From a bacterium UBA7470 (lineage in GTDB: Bacteria; Pseudomonadota; Gammaproteobacteria; Burkholderiales; Burkholderiaceae_C): a DNA stretch of 20,842 bases. Both the position numbers and the translations under genes were made by a program. How positions within the stretch are numbered: position 1 is the stretch's first letter; each line of letters starts with the position of its first letter. Shown here piece by piece: positions 1 to 7,329 of this stretch. Location: assembly GCA_002479815.1 (NCBI GenBank), contig DLPA01000023.1, forward strand, positions 1-20,842, given 5' to 3'. Below the pieces are notes generated by a model, which worked only from the letters and a program-made list of their open reading frames with translations, made no database searches and was not told where the DNA came from.

Positions 1-255
1 CCACCGCCGCCCGCGCCTGTGCCGCCTCCTCCACCGCCACCCGCGCCTGTGCCTGTGCCTGTGCCGTCTGCAGAGCGGAATGTGGTGCAAGAGTTTTTGG
101 CGCTGCACACCCGAGCGCTGGAACGTCAAGCAGATCTGGATTCGGGCACGCCTGACCCTCTGTTCACTCCCAATCCGCTGGAGCAGCGGCAACGCAGCGC
201 AGACCGCCCCCCGGTGAGTGGTGATGACGGATTGGCGTGTACCCCCTCTTCGTGA
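1..255 (+). CDS. C-terminal end of a proline-rich protein of unknown function (5' partial)
   Basis: The reading frame is open from the first base to a TGA at 253-255, so the true start lies outside the window. GTG codons at 19 and later are probably internal. The visible 84 residues begin with a proline-alanine-valine tract, a likely flexible or periplasm-spanning linker. It is built from a 23-base unit repeated 30 bases apart (1-23 and 31-53, one mismatch), followed by three copies of GCCTGT (45-62) that give a Val-Pro run. After the linker comes a short polar segment that includes VVQEFLALHTRAL, which could form one helix, and a disordered-looking end. I do not recognise a family. The gene ends 66 bases before the next start, with no clear terminator. 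Confidence 0.7.
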   Translation, partial: PPPPAPVPPPPPPPAPVPVPVPSAERNVVQEFLALHTRALERQADLDSGTPDPLFTPNPLEQRQRSADRPPVSGDDGLACTPSS

Positions 256-321
256 GGCTCACACAAAGCAGGCTGTGCGTCTGAAAGAAAGCACGGCCCG
301 CTTTACTTTTGCAAATTCAAG

Positions 322-711
322 ATGACGCATTTGTTGGGTTTTCATCATGTCGCGTTGATCGCCTCGAACTACGAACGGTCCAAACGGTTTTACACCGAAA
401 TACTGGGATTGAGCGTGTTGGCGGAGCATTTCCGCCCCGAACGCCAGTCTTACAAACTGGATTTGGTGTTGCCTGATGGGGGGCAGATTGAGTTGTTTTC
501 ATTCCCTCACCCTCCCGCACGTCCGAATCGGCCTGAAGCGTGCGGTTTGCGCCACTTGGCGTTTGCAGTGGCAGATCTGCACACCGCGCGCGCGCACTTG
601 CTGGCGCACGATGTGCAGGTGGAGGCCATTCGGATCGACCCGCATACCCAACGCCGATTTGCGTTTTTCTTTGACCCCGACGGCTTGCCTTTGGAGTTGT
701 ATGAGGTCTAA
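322..711 (+). CDS. gloA2: VOC family protein, YaeR/GloA2 type
   Basis: A 129-residue single-domain vicinal-oxygen-chelate protein of the YaeR (GloA2) subfamily of glyoxalase-like proteins. It matches E. coli YaeR as I remember it almost end to end: the IELFSFP stretch near residue 56, then RPEACGLRHLAF, then the ending DPDGLPLELYE. The probable metal ligands of the fold are present: His8/His9, Glu57, His78 and Glu125. The length is normal for the family. The substrate of this subfamily is not settled, so a lactoylglutathione-lyase activity should not be assumed. The ATG at 322 gives the expected N-terminus (LGFHHVALI), although the upstream bases show only a weak ribosome site. The gene stands alone, with an AT-rich spacer downstream. 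Confidence 0.9.
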   Translation: MTHLLGFHHVALIASNYERSKRFYTEILGLSVLAEHFRPERQSYKLDLVLPDGGQIELFSFPHPPARPNRPEACGLRHLAFAVADLHTARAHLLAHDVQVEAIRIDPHTQRRFAFFFDPDGLPLELYEV

Positions 712-739
712 GTGCCTGCCTATAAGCCCGTGCAGGCAC
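712..739 (+). terminator. hairpin directly after gloA2, possible terminator or 3' stabiliser
   Basis: GTGCCTGC (712-719) and GCAGGCAC (732-739) form a perfect 8-bp stem with a 12-base loop, starting one base after the gloA2 stop. On the plus strand an A-rich run follows instead of a T-tract, so it does not meet the usual intrinsic-terminator pattern. Its position suggests a role at the end of the gloA2 transcript. Confidence 0.35.
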
Positions 740-741
740 AT

Positions 742-988
742 AAAAAATGTAGCAAAAAAAGTGAGCTGCTTACGCAATGAATAAAAAGCTTTACGTGCAT
801 TATTAAATGAAAAATAAATGATAATTCATCTAAAAATCAGCCGCCAAGTCCATCTGAAGGCCCAACCAACCGTTTTTTGATGCTTGAACATCTGTTTTTT
901 GAAAAAAATGGATCTATTTTTGATACTTAATCCGCTTCGAACTTGATATTCGTTGCGTGAGCAGCTCACTTTTTTTACTATATTTTTT
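742..988. repeat. 47-bp imperfect inverted repeat flanking a 153-bp AT-rich core
   Basis: Arm 742-788 matches the reverse complement of 942-988 over 47 bases, with about six mismatches. The four in the central 40 bases are all transitions. The best-conserved part is an A7 tract joined to GTGAGCTGCT. Each arm contains a short palindrome: GTGAGCAGCTCAC at 957-969 is perfect, and the version at 761-773 has one mismatch. The core (789-941) has no credible gene. The right arm runs to six bases before the protease start. I saw no target-site duplication at the outer ends and no third copy in the window. It may be a MITE-like remnant or a paired operator. This spacer (712-993) otherwise holds no gene. 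Confidence 0.75.
953..981 (+). promoter_or_regulatory. candidate protease promoter with a palindromic operator between -35 and -10
   Basis: TTGCGT (953-958) and TACTAT (976-981) are spaced by 17 bases. The perfect palindrome GTGAGC-A-GCTCAC (957-969) overlaps the end of the -35 box and fills most of the spacer. Transcription would begin near 988, leaving a leader of only a few bases before the ATG at 994, which fits the lack of a ribosome site there. Both hexamers are only partial matches to consensus, so the assignment is tentative. Confidence 0.35.
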
Positions 989-993
989 GAACT

Positions 994-2742
994 ATGAGAC
1001 CTCTTGCTCCTCCTTCTTTCCCGCCTCGTTTCAACGCACTTTGGGTAGGGCTGAGTGCATTCATCTGTTTGCAGGCAGCGGCCATGTCCGCGCAAGAATG
1101 GCCGGTCGCAGGGGTGTTGGTACAGCTCAAACCACAAGCAGAGATGCCTGCACCATCGTCAGTGGTATTGCGTGACAGTGCCCAAGTATTGCGCGAGCGT
1201 GCGCGAGTGGCGTGGGAGTCGCGTCACGAACGCGAAAAGGCCCGTTTGCACACCGTCACACAGTCGGTGACCGTGGCGCACCACGGTGTGTCAACGGCGG
1301 GATCGTGGTTGAAATTAGAGCTCGATACCCGCGATCCGTCGGCCTTGGCGGCGACGCTGCGGCGCTTGCGTCTGCATCCCGAGGTGCAAGCCGTGGTACC
1401 CAATGTGCGTCTGCAACGCTTGCAATCGGCAAGCACAACGACCAGCAGCGCCAGCCCAACACCTTTTTTTCCCAACGATACGCAGTTTCACCAGCAATGG
1501 GCCTTGCAACTGCCCAGCACGGTGACAGCAGGTTTGAATATGCCGACCGCCTGGGGGCGGTGGGGGGGATTGAGCAAATCCAGCACGCCAGTGACGGTGG
1601 CAGTGGTCGATACGGGGATCAGGTTTGAGCATCCCGACTTAAGTGGGCGCGTACTGCCAGGCTATGACTTTGTGAGCGAAGTGGAATATGCCAATGATGG
1701 CAACGGGCGCGACAGTGATCCCTCTGACCCTGGTGATTGGGTCACACGCGCCGACACGCTTACCGCCACGTTTAGAGGGTGTGATGTACAGCACAGCACA
1801 TGGCATGGCACGGGTATTGCCGGCTTGATTGCAGCCCATCACAGCAATGGGCTGGGGGTGAGTGGAGTCTATCCCCAAGGCCAAATTCTGCCTGTGCGCG
1901 TCGCGGGCAAATGCGGTGCGTCTTTGAGTGATTTATTGGATGGCGTGCGCTGGGCCGCCGGTTTACCGGTGGCAGGTGTGCCCAGCAATCCGCATCCCGC
2001 TCGCGTCATCAATTTGAGCTATGGGGGCAGCAGCACGTGCGATGGCGCGTATCAAACCACCATCGACGAGGTGCGGGCCGCAGGGGCCTTGGTCGTCGTT
2101 GCCGCAGGCAACAATGGCGGCGCACTCACACGGCCCGCTGACTGCGAGGGAGTGGTGGCGGTGACAGCTACGCGCAGCGATGGCGCGAAGGCCGATTACG
2201 CCAGTTTTGGCCCCTTGGTCGCTTTGGCTGCTCCCGGTGGGTCGGGATATGTGGGCAACGACGAGGGGCTGCTCACCACGCTGGACACCGGTCGCCAAGG
2301 GCCGACAGGGGCGACCTACGGAGCATTGACGGGGACAAGCTTTGCTGCGCCCTTGGCCGCCAGTGTGGCCGGAATGATGTGGGCCGTGAACCCCAACTTG
2401 AATCTGAGTGACGTCGAGCGATTGCTGCGTCAGGCGGTGCGCCCCCATGCCCGTTCTGCGGTGTTGGGGTCTTGCCAAAACGGCTTGTTCTCGCAAGGCG
2501 TGTGCAACTGCACGGCCAGCACCTGCGGAAGCGGTTTGTTGGATGCAGATCAGGCGCTGCAATTGGCCAGCAGGGCATCTGCCTCACCCAATCCACTACC
2601 AAGCGCCAACGACACCAGCAGCAATGGCGGGGGAGGGCATAGCGGGGGGTGGTGGGGTGCGCTGCTTTGGGCGTGGCTGCTGCTCTTGGGTTTAGCGCCT
2701 CGGCTGAGACACATCACTCGGTGCACGTTTGCCAATTTTTAG
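994..2742 (+). CDS. secreted subtilisin-like (S8) serine protease with GlyGly-CTERM tail
   Basis: A 582-residue peptidase S8 precursor, expected in the periplasm or at the cell surface. Residues 1-33 form a signal peptide (hydrophobic core near ALWVGLSAFICL, possible cleavage after AMSA). A probable inhibitor propeptide reaches to about residue 140. The catalytic domain shows the full triad: Asp206 in AVVDTGI, His271 in WHGTGIAGL and Ser449 in GTSFAAPLA. Asn373 in AAGNNGG is the oxyanion residue. The C-terminus has a glycine-rich run (545-552), one hydrophobic segment (553-568) and Arg570/Arg572. This is the GlyGly-CTERM pattern processed by rhombosortase, as in MprA-type proteases of this group. 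The start at 994 is preferred because it supplies the signal peptide. The last nine codons overlap the end of the convergent SPOR-domain gene. No rhombosortase gene is in view. Confidence 0.9.
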   Translation: MRPLAPPSFPPRFNALWVGLSAFICLQAAAMSAQEWPVAGVLVQLKPQAEMPAPSSVVLRDSAQVLRERARVAWESRHEREKARLHTVTQSVTVAHHGVSTAGSWLKLELDTRDPSALAATLRRLRLHPEVQAVVPNVRLQRLQSASTTTSSASPTPFFPNDTQFHQQWALQLPSTVTAGLNMPTAWGRWGGLSKSSTPVTVAVVDTGIRFEHPDLSGRVLPGYDFVSEVEYANDGNGRDSDPSDPGDWVTRADTLTATFRGCDVQHSTWHGTGIAGLIAAHHSNGLGVSGVYPQGQILPVRVAGKCGASLSDLLDGVRWAAGLPVAGVPSNPHPARVINLSYGGSSTCDGAYQTTIDEVRAAGALVVVAAGNNGGALTRPADCEGVVAVTATRSDGAKADYASFGPLVALAAPGGSGYVGNDEGLLTTLDTGRQGPTGATYGALTGTSFAAPLAASVAGMMWAVNPNLNLSDVERLLRQAVRPHARSAVLGSCQNGLFSQGVCNCTASTCGSGLLDADQALQLASRASASPNPLPSANDTSSNGGGGHSGGWWGALLWAWLLLLGLAPRLRHITRCTFANF

Positions 2743-3544
2743 CAGCTTTACCTTCGCCTTGTTTGCTCAATACCGCACTGGCCTTGATTTTTAATTCTTC
2801 AGTGACTTGCGGCAGGCGTAGGGTGTAAATCTCATACTCTTGCCTTTCCATCACGGCTTTTGCGCCTTTGTAGCCGTTGCGGGCGACATCACGCACGCCC
2901 TGCTGGGCCGCTTCTTCACTAGAAAAAGTACCCAAGGCCAAGCCGGGTTGCAATGCGGTCGGTACGTCGCGGTAGCCAATTTTCAGTTCACGCAACTGCG
3001 CTTTCGTCTCTGCCACAGCTTCTGCCCCACTGAGTTTGCCGGTGTACACAATCCAACGCGCGGGTTGGGGCACGGGTGACAGCATCCAACTGCCTTCAGG
3101 CAGTGCCGCCTTGAACAGCGCCTCGATTCGGGGCCGTTCTTTTTCGTTGAAGTACGCCGTTTGCTTGCAACCAAGACCGCTGGGTGCTGCTAGGGCGCTG
3201 GCGGCTGGGTCAGCGAGGGTTTTGCTCGGTTCAGCAGCAGAGGTGGCAGAGGCTGGGGCACTTGTGGTCTGGGTGTCTGTGGCGACAGGTGTTGTACCCG
3301 TGGTGGACTCCTCATTGTTGGAGAGCACGACAGCCGTCTCCCCCAAACTCACAGGGGCTGTAATTTCAGGCGCATCAGCAGCCAATAGGCGAATACGCTC
3401 GGGGTGAACTTGTCGCTCTAAGCGTTCTGGCTCCTGCTGATGCTGCACTTGTGTCCACATCCCCCAATCAGCCAACACGCCTTGTGACCACGTCCAATAG
3501 CCCAGGTTCAACAGCACCAGCAAGCCAACCAAGATTCTCAACAT
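2714..3544 (-). CDS. membrane-anchored SPOR-domain protein
   Basis: A 276-residue bitopic protein. Residues 2-20 (LRILVGLLVLLNLGYWTWS) form one N-terminal membrane anchor. A Ser/Thr/Ala/Pro-rich linker follows to about residue 125. A C-terminal SPOR-like region spans roughly 155-235, with the typical LGTFSSEEAA turn. SPOR domains bind denuded septal peptidoglycan, so a periplasmic cell-envelope or division role is likely, but the partner is unknown. One cysteine before the domain and one near the C-terminus could form a disulphide. The start overlaps the end of birA by seven bases, so the two genes are probably translated as a unit. The 3' end overlaps the convergent protease gene by 29 bases. 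Confidence 0.85.
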   Translation of the reverse strand: MLRILVGLLVLLNLGYWTWSQGVLADWGMWTQVQHQQEPERLERQVHPERIRLLAADAPEITAPVSLGETAVVLSNNEESTTGTTPVATDTQTTSAPASATSAAEPSKTLADPAASALAAPSGLGCKQTAYFNEKERPRIEALFKAALPEGSWMLSPVPQPARWIVYTGKLSGAEAVAETKAQLRELKIGYRDVPTALQPGLALGTFSSEEAAQQGVRDVARNGYKGAKAVMERQEYEIYTLRLPQVTEELKIKASAVLSKQGEGKAAKNWQTCTE

Positions 3545-4491
3545 ATCGTGCCTTTTGCGTCTTCAATGGGTCGAACGCTGACTTCTTGACTATGAACGGC
3601 CACCCAGCCCTCAGCGGTTTGCAGTTGTAACACGCCCGATTCATCCACCCCCATCCCCATGCCTTGTGTGCCATCTGACAAGCGCAAAGGGCGCTGCCAC
3701 AGCGCATCCCTTTTGGCAAAACGGGGCTGAAAGGGCTGAAAACCGTCTTGCTCAAAGCGCAGCACATCGGCCAACAAGGTCGGGGCGACAGCGGTGAGCA
3801 CCGAGCCTACATCACAGTCCAGCCCCCATGATCGCAAGCCTGTGGGAGGGATGCTGCCAAGTGAGTGCGGTGGCGGGGATGATCCGCTCAAGTCAGACGA
3901 AAGCGGTGGCTGCAAGTTGATGCCTACGCCAATCACCGCCCACCGGATCGGGTGGCCCTGTGGGGTAGGCAGATGCGCGGTTTCAATCAAAATGCCAGCC
4001 AGCTTGTGCTCGCGAAGCCACAAGTCGTTGGGCCACTTGAGTTGGACATCGAGCGCAGGAGACAGCGCACTCAAAGACTCCGCCACACTCACCCCGACGG
4101 CCAACGACAGGCCCGACCAAGAGCGCGGCGCTAACGGCATGGCCATCGAGAAGGTCAAACAATCCCCGGGGGCGCTGTGCCACACCTTGCCCATGCGTCC
4201 CCGTCCAGCCGATTGATGGGCAGCCACCAAGATGCAGGCTTGGGCGTGCGGTTCTCTGACACGCCGCATCAACGCCGCATTCGTAGAAGCGATTTCTGGC
4301 ACCACTTCGACACTGAAATGCGGCATTTGGTTACGATGTGCGGGTTTGCCGTCGGCCCATTGGCGCTGTAACAGCGGCCACACTTGCTCTGCCCCGCGAT
4401 GCAAAGCGGCGAGCACAGCCCCGACATCCGCATCGGACGTAGAGCGGGCAGGGTTCGTTTCCGAGGAGGAACAAGGCCAAGATGAGGACAC
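3538..4491 (-). CDS. birA: biotin--[acetyl-CoA-carboxylase] ligase
   Basis: Biotin protein ligase: it activates biotin with ATP and transfers it to the lysine of the biotin carboxyl carrier protein of acetyl-CoA carboxylase, in the cytoplasm. Family motifs are clear: STNAALMRR (69-77), the biotinyl-adenylate loop GRGRMG (96-101), KWPNDL (152-157), KLAGILIE and GVGIN (188-192). A small C-terminal beta domain lies at about 270-312. There is no recognisable N-terminal DNA-binding HTH, so it is a ligase without the repressor function of E. coli BirA. The GTG at 4491 gives 317 residues but has no clear ribosome site. A start within the first 30 or so codons is also possible, because the first 25 residues look unconserved. 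It is divergent from topB, with 70 bases between starts. Confidence 0.9.
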   Translation of the reverse strand: MSSSWPCSSSETNPARSTSDADVGAVLAALHRGAEQVWPLLQRQWADGKPAHRNQMPHFSVEVVPEIASTNAALMRRVREPHAQACILVAAHQSAGRGRMGKVWHSAPGDCLTFSMAMPLAPRSWSGLSLAVGVSVAESLSALSPALDVQLKWPNDLWLREHKLAGILIETAHLPTPQGHPIRWAVIGVGINLQPPLSSDLSGSSPPPHSLGSIPPTGLRSWGLDCDVGSVLTAVAPTLLADVLRFEQDGFQPFQPRFAKRDALWQRPLRLSDGTQGMGMGVDESGVLQLQTAEGWVAVHSQEVSVRPIEDAKGTIC

Positions 4492-4515
4492 GGCGGCTTT
4501 TTTGGTAAGGTTTTA

Positions 4516-4542
4516 GTGTGTGCGTGCGTGTGCCCGCGCGCG
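4516..4542. other. alternating purine-pyrimidine tract (Z-DNA-prone) in the birA/topB divergent promoter region
   Basis: Bases 4516-4533 strictly alternate purine and pyrimidine (GT/GC steps), and 4535-4542 are four CG steps, with a single break at 4534. Such tracts can flip to left-handed DNA under negative supercoiling. It lies in the 70-base gap between two divergent starts, one of them for a topoisomerase. The structural property follows from the sequence; any regulatory role is inferred. Confidence 0.5.
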
Positions 4543-4561
4543 AAGAAACGAAATTTTAGTA

Positions 4562-7288
4562 ATGAAAACACTGGTCATTGCAGAAAAGCCTTCAGTGGCT
4601 CAAGACATCGTTCGTGCCTTAACGCCTGTGGCAGGCAAGTTTGACAAGCACGATGAGTATTTTGAAAACGAAACCTATGTGGTCACGTCCGCCGTGGGCC
4701 ATTTGCTGGAAATTGCCGCGCCTGAGGCGTTTGAAGTCAAGCGCGGCAAGTGGAGCTTTGCCCATCTGCCCGTATTGCCTACGCATTTTGACCTCAAACC
4801 CATCGACAAAACCAAATCCCGCCTCAGCGCGGTCATCAAACAAGCCAAACGCAAAGACGTAGGGATGTGGGTCAATGCTTGCGACGCAGGTCGTGAAGGG
4901 GAGCTGATCTTTCGCTTGATTGAGCAGTACGCCGGGGGCAGCAAGCCCTTGGGCAAGCCCGTGCAGCGCCTGTGGTTGCAGTCCATGACCCCACAGGCCA
5001 TACGCGATGGCTTTCAGCAGTTGCGAAGCGATGCCCAAATGCGGCCCTTGGCCGATGCGGCTCGCAGCCGGTCTGAGGCCGACTGGATCGTCGGCATCAA
5101 CGGCACGCGCGCCATGACAGCCTTTAATTCACGCGATGGCGGTTTTTTCCTCACCACCGTGGGGCGGGTGCAGACACCGACCTTGGCGATTGTGGTGGAG
5201 CGCGAAGAAAAAATTCGCCAATTCGTCAGCCGCCCGTATTGGGAAATTCACGCCGTCTTTGCCGCCGCTGCCGGAAGCTATGCCGCGAAATGGTTGGATC
5301 CGCAATGGAAAAAACCCAAAACGGGCGAGGAGGCCACCGACAGCGAGCTACGAGCCGACCGCATCTGGAACGCGCAGCAAGCGCAAGCGATGGCCGATGC
5401 CGTGCGCCACCAGCCCGCCACTGTGAGCGAGGAGAGCAAGCCCACCACGCAAGCCTGTGGGCTGCTGTACGACTTGACCAGCTTGCAACGCGAGGCCAAC
5501 AGCCGCTTTGGTTTCTCAGCCAAAACCACCTTGGCCTTGGCCCAAAGCCTGTACGAAAAGCACAAAGCACTGACTTATCCACGAACCGACTCTCGCGCCT
5601 TGCCTGAGGACTATTTGCCCACCGTGCAACAAACGGTGGCGATGTTGGCGCAAAGTGGCATGGCGCATCTGGCCCCCCACGCGCAACTGGCGCAGCAGCA
5701 GGGCTATATCAAGCTGAATAAGCGCGTGTTTGACAACACCAAGGTCAGCGATCACTTTGCCATCATTCCTACCTTGCAAGCCCCTTCTGGCCTGAGCGAG
5801 GCCGAACAAAAGCTGTACGACTTGGTGACGCGCCGCTTCTTGGCCGTGTTCTACCCCGTGGCCGAATTCATGGTGACGACTCGCCTGACCACCGTCAAAC
5901 GCGCCGCCCAGTCCTACACGTTTAAAACCGAAGGCAAGGTGCTGGTCAAGGCGGGTTGGATGGCGGTGTACGGCAAAGAAGCCGCCGATGAGAGCAGCGA
6001 TGCCAAAGACGGCAAATCCGCCCACCTCGTCCCTGTGGAAGCAGGGGAGGTGGTGCAGAACGAGGACGCGCAAGTCAAAGCCTTGGCGACACGCCCCCCC
6101 GCACGCTACAACGAAGCCAGCTTGCTCGGCGCGATGGAGGGCGCGGGCAAGTGGGTAGAAGACGAGGAGCTGCGCGAGGCCATGCAGGACAAGGGTTTGG
6201 GTACGCCCGCCACACGCGCCAGCATCATTGAGGGCTTGTTGGCCGAGAAGTACATCTTGCGCGAAGGCCGTGATTTGCTGCCCACGGCCAAAGCCTTCCA
6301 ACTGATGACGCTGCTGCGTGGCTTGTCTGTCGAGGAGCTGTCCCGCCCCGAGCTGACGGGCGACTGGGAGCACAAGCTGGCGCTGATTGAAAAAGGCCAA
6401 CTCAGCCGCGAAGCGTTTATGCGCGACATTGCCGAAATGACGCGACGCATTGTGCAAAAAGCCAAAGACTACGACCGCGACAGCATCCCTGGCAACTACG
6501 CCACTTTGCACGCACCCTGTCCTACCTGTGGCGGTGTGGTGAAAGAAAACTACCGCCGCTTTGCCTGCACCGGCGCTGATGGGCAAGGGAACGGGTGCGG
6601 ATTTTCGTTTGGCAAATCACCCGGTGGGCGCACGTTTGAAACGGCAGAGGCCGATGCTTTTTTGCGTGATCGACACATCGGTCCCTTGGAGGGCTTCCGC
6701 TCCAAAGCGGGCTGGCCGTTTGTGGCCGAACTGAGTCTGAAATTCAATGACGACGACCGCAATTGGCACTTGGAATTTGATTTTGGCGACGATAAAGCCG
6801 ATGCCACCACAGGCGAGCTGGCTGATTTTTCTCAACACACGTCTTTAGGCGCTTGCCCCAAGTGTGGCGGGGCGGTGTTTGAGCACGGCAGCCAATACGT
6901 CTGTCAACACACCGTGCCGACGCTGGCGCAGGCCAAGCCCAGTTGTGACTTCAAAAGCGCGACGGTGATCTTGCAACAGCCCGTCAGCGCGGCGCAGTTG
7001 TCCAAACTCTTGCAAACCGGAAAAACGGATTTGCTGGATAAATTTATCTCTATCCGCACCCGCCGACCTTTCAAAGCCTTTTTGACATGGAAGGCGGAGG
7101 AAGGCAAGGTGGGCTTTGAGTTTGAAACCAAGCCCACCTACCCCGCACGCGCCACCGCCGGATCCAAAAAAGCCAGTACGTCAGCAGCACCCCCTGCTGC
7201 GACGGACTCAAGCAAGCGCAGTGAAGGGGAGAAAAAGCCCGTGCGCAAGGCCACGCGCATCAGCAAAAAAGCGCCGAATGTGGCCTAG
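4562..7288 (+). CDS. topB: DNA topoisomerase III
   Basis: Type IA topoisomerase of 908 residues that relaxes and decatenates DNA through a 5'-phosphotyrosine intermediate. The ATG at 4562 gives the expected TOPRIM start LVIAEKPSVAQDI; upstream in-frame starts would only add an Arg/Ala-rich, unconserved extension. Residue 108 opens the acidic motif DAGREGE. Its second acidic position is glycine instead of the textbook aspartate, which I recall as common in this TopB branch. The catalytic tyrosine is Tyr339 in LTYPRTDSR. After the core, near residues 650-690 and 765-800, are two cysteine-rich zinc-ribbon modules (CPTCGG and CPKCGG). A topoisomerase C-terminal repeat (near ISIRTRRPFKAFL) and a basic Lys/Arg/Ser tail follow. 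The long C-terminal region explains the size compared with about 650 residues in E. coli. The gene stands alone. Confidence 0.95.
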   Translation: MKTLVIAEKPSVAQDIVRALTPVAGKFDKHDEYFENETYVVTSAVGHLLEIAAPEAFEVKRGKWSFAHLPVLPTHFDLKPIDKTKSRLSAVIKQAKRKDVGMWVNACDAGREGELIFRLIEQYAGGSKPLGKPVQRLWLQSMTPQAIRDGFQQLRSDAQMRPLADAARSRSEADWIVGINGTRAMTAFNSRDGGFFLTTVGRVQTPTLAIVVEREEKIRQFVSRPYWEIHAVFAAAAGSYAAKWLDPQWKKPKTGEEATDSELRADRIWNAQQAQAMADAVRHQPATVSEESKPTTQACGLLYDLTSLQREANSRFGFSAKTTLALAQSLYEKHKALTYPRTDSRALPEDYLPTVQQTVAMLAQSGMAHLAPHAQLAQQQGYIKLNKRVFDNTKVSDHFAIIPTLQAPSGLSEAEQKLYDLVTRRFLAVFYPVAEFMVTTRLTTVKRAAQSYTFKTEGKVLVKAGWMAVYGKEAADESSDAKDGKSAHLVPVEAGEVVQNEDAQVKALATRPPARYNEASLLGAMEGAGKWVEDEELREAMQDKGLGTPATRASIIEGLLAEKYILREGRDLLPTAKAFQLMTLLRGLSVEELSRPELTGDWEHKLALIEKGQLSREAFMRDIAEMTRRIVQKAKDYDRDSIPGNYATLHAPCPTCGGVVKENYRRFACTGADGQGNGCGFSFGKSPGGRTFETAEADAFLRDRHIGPLEGFRSKAGWPFVAELSLKFNDDDRNWHLEFDFGDDKADATTGELADFSQHTSLGACPKCGGAVFEHGSQYVCQHTVPTLAQAKPSCDFKSATVILQQPVSAAQLSKLLQTGKTDLLDKFISIRTRRPFKAFLTWKAEEGKVGFEFETKPTYPARATAGSKKASTSAAPPAATDSSKRSEGEKKPVRKATRISKKAPNVA

Positions 7289-7329
7289 GCTGTCTGCGAA
7301 GGGGCGAAAGATCAGGCGCGTCGTCTGCG

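Noticed and set aside
317..739. Minus-strand open frame of 140 codons opposite gloA2
   Set aside because: It lies wholly against a clear YaeR-type gene, and its product is Arg/Pro-rich with no family features.
739..788. Left inverted-repeat arm as a promoter for an antisense transcript into gloA2
   Set aside because: The leftward -35/-10 pair is poorer than that of the right arm and the open frame downstream is a shadow of gloA2. Only the sequence symmetry supports it.
1963..2562. Minus-strand open frame of 199 codons inside the protease gene
   Set aside because: Antisense shadow of the catalytic domain; Gly/His/Arg-rich product without domain features.
4520..4561. Longer topB starting at 4520
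   Set aside because: It would add MRACARARRNEILV, coded by the alternating GT/GC tract. The TOPRIM start is at the ATG 4562.
4883..4903. Inactive TOPRIM in topB because DAGREGE replaces DxDxE
   Set aside because: Glycine at the second position is, as far as I recall, common in this branch of topoisomerase III, and the other acidic residues and Tyr339 are intact.
5516..6586. Minus-strand open frame of 356 codons opposite topB
   Set aside because: Long only because of the GC-rich third positions of topB. The product is rich in His, Gly and Gln and resembles no family, while the plus strand is an unmistakable topoisomerase.
7289..7329. Terminator between the convergent topB and cyclase genes
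   Set aside because: No stem of useful length with a T-tract is visible on either strand.
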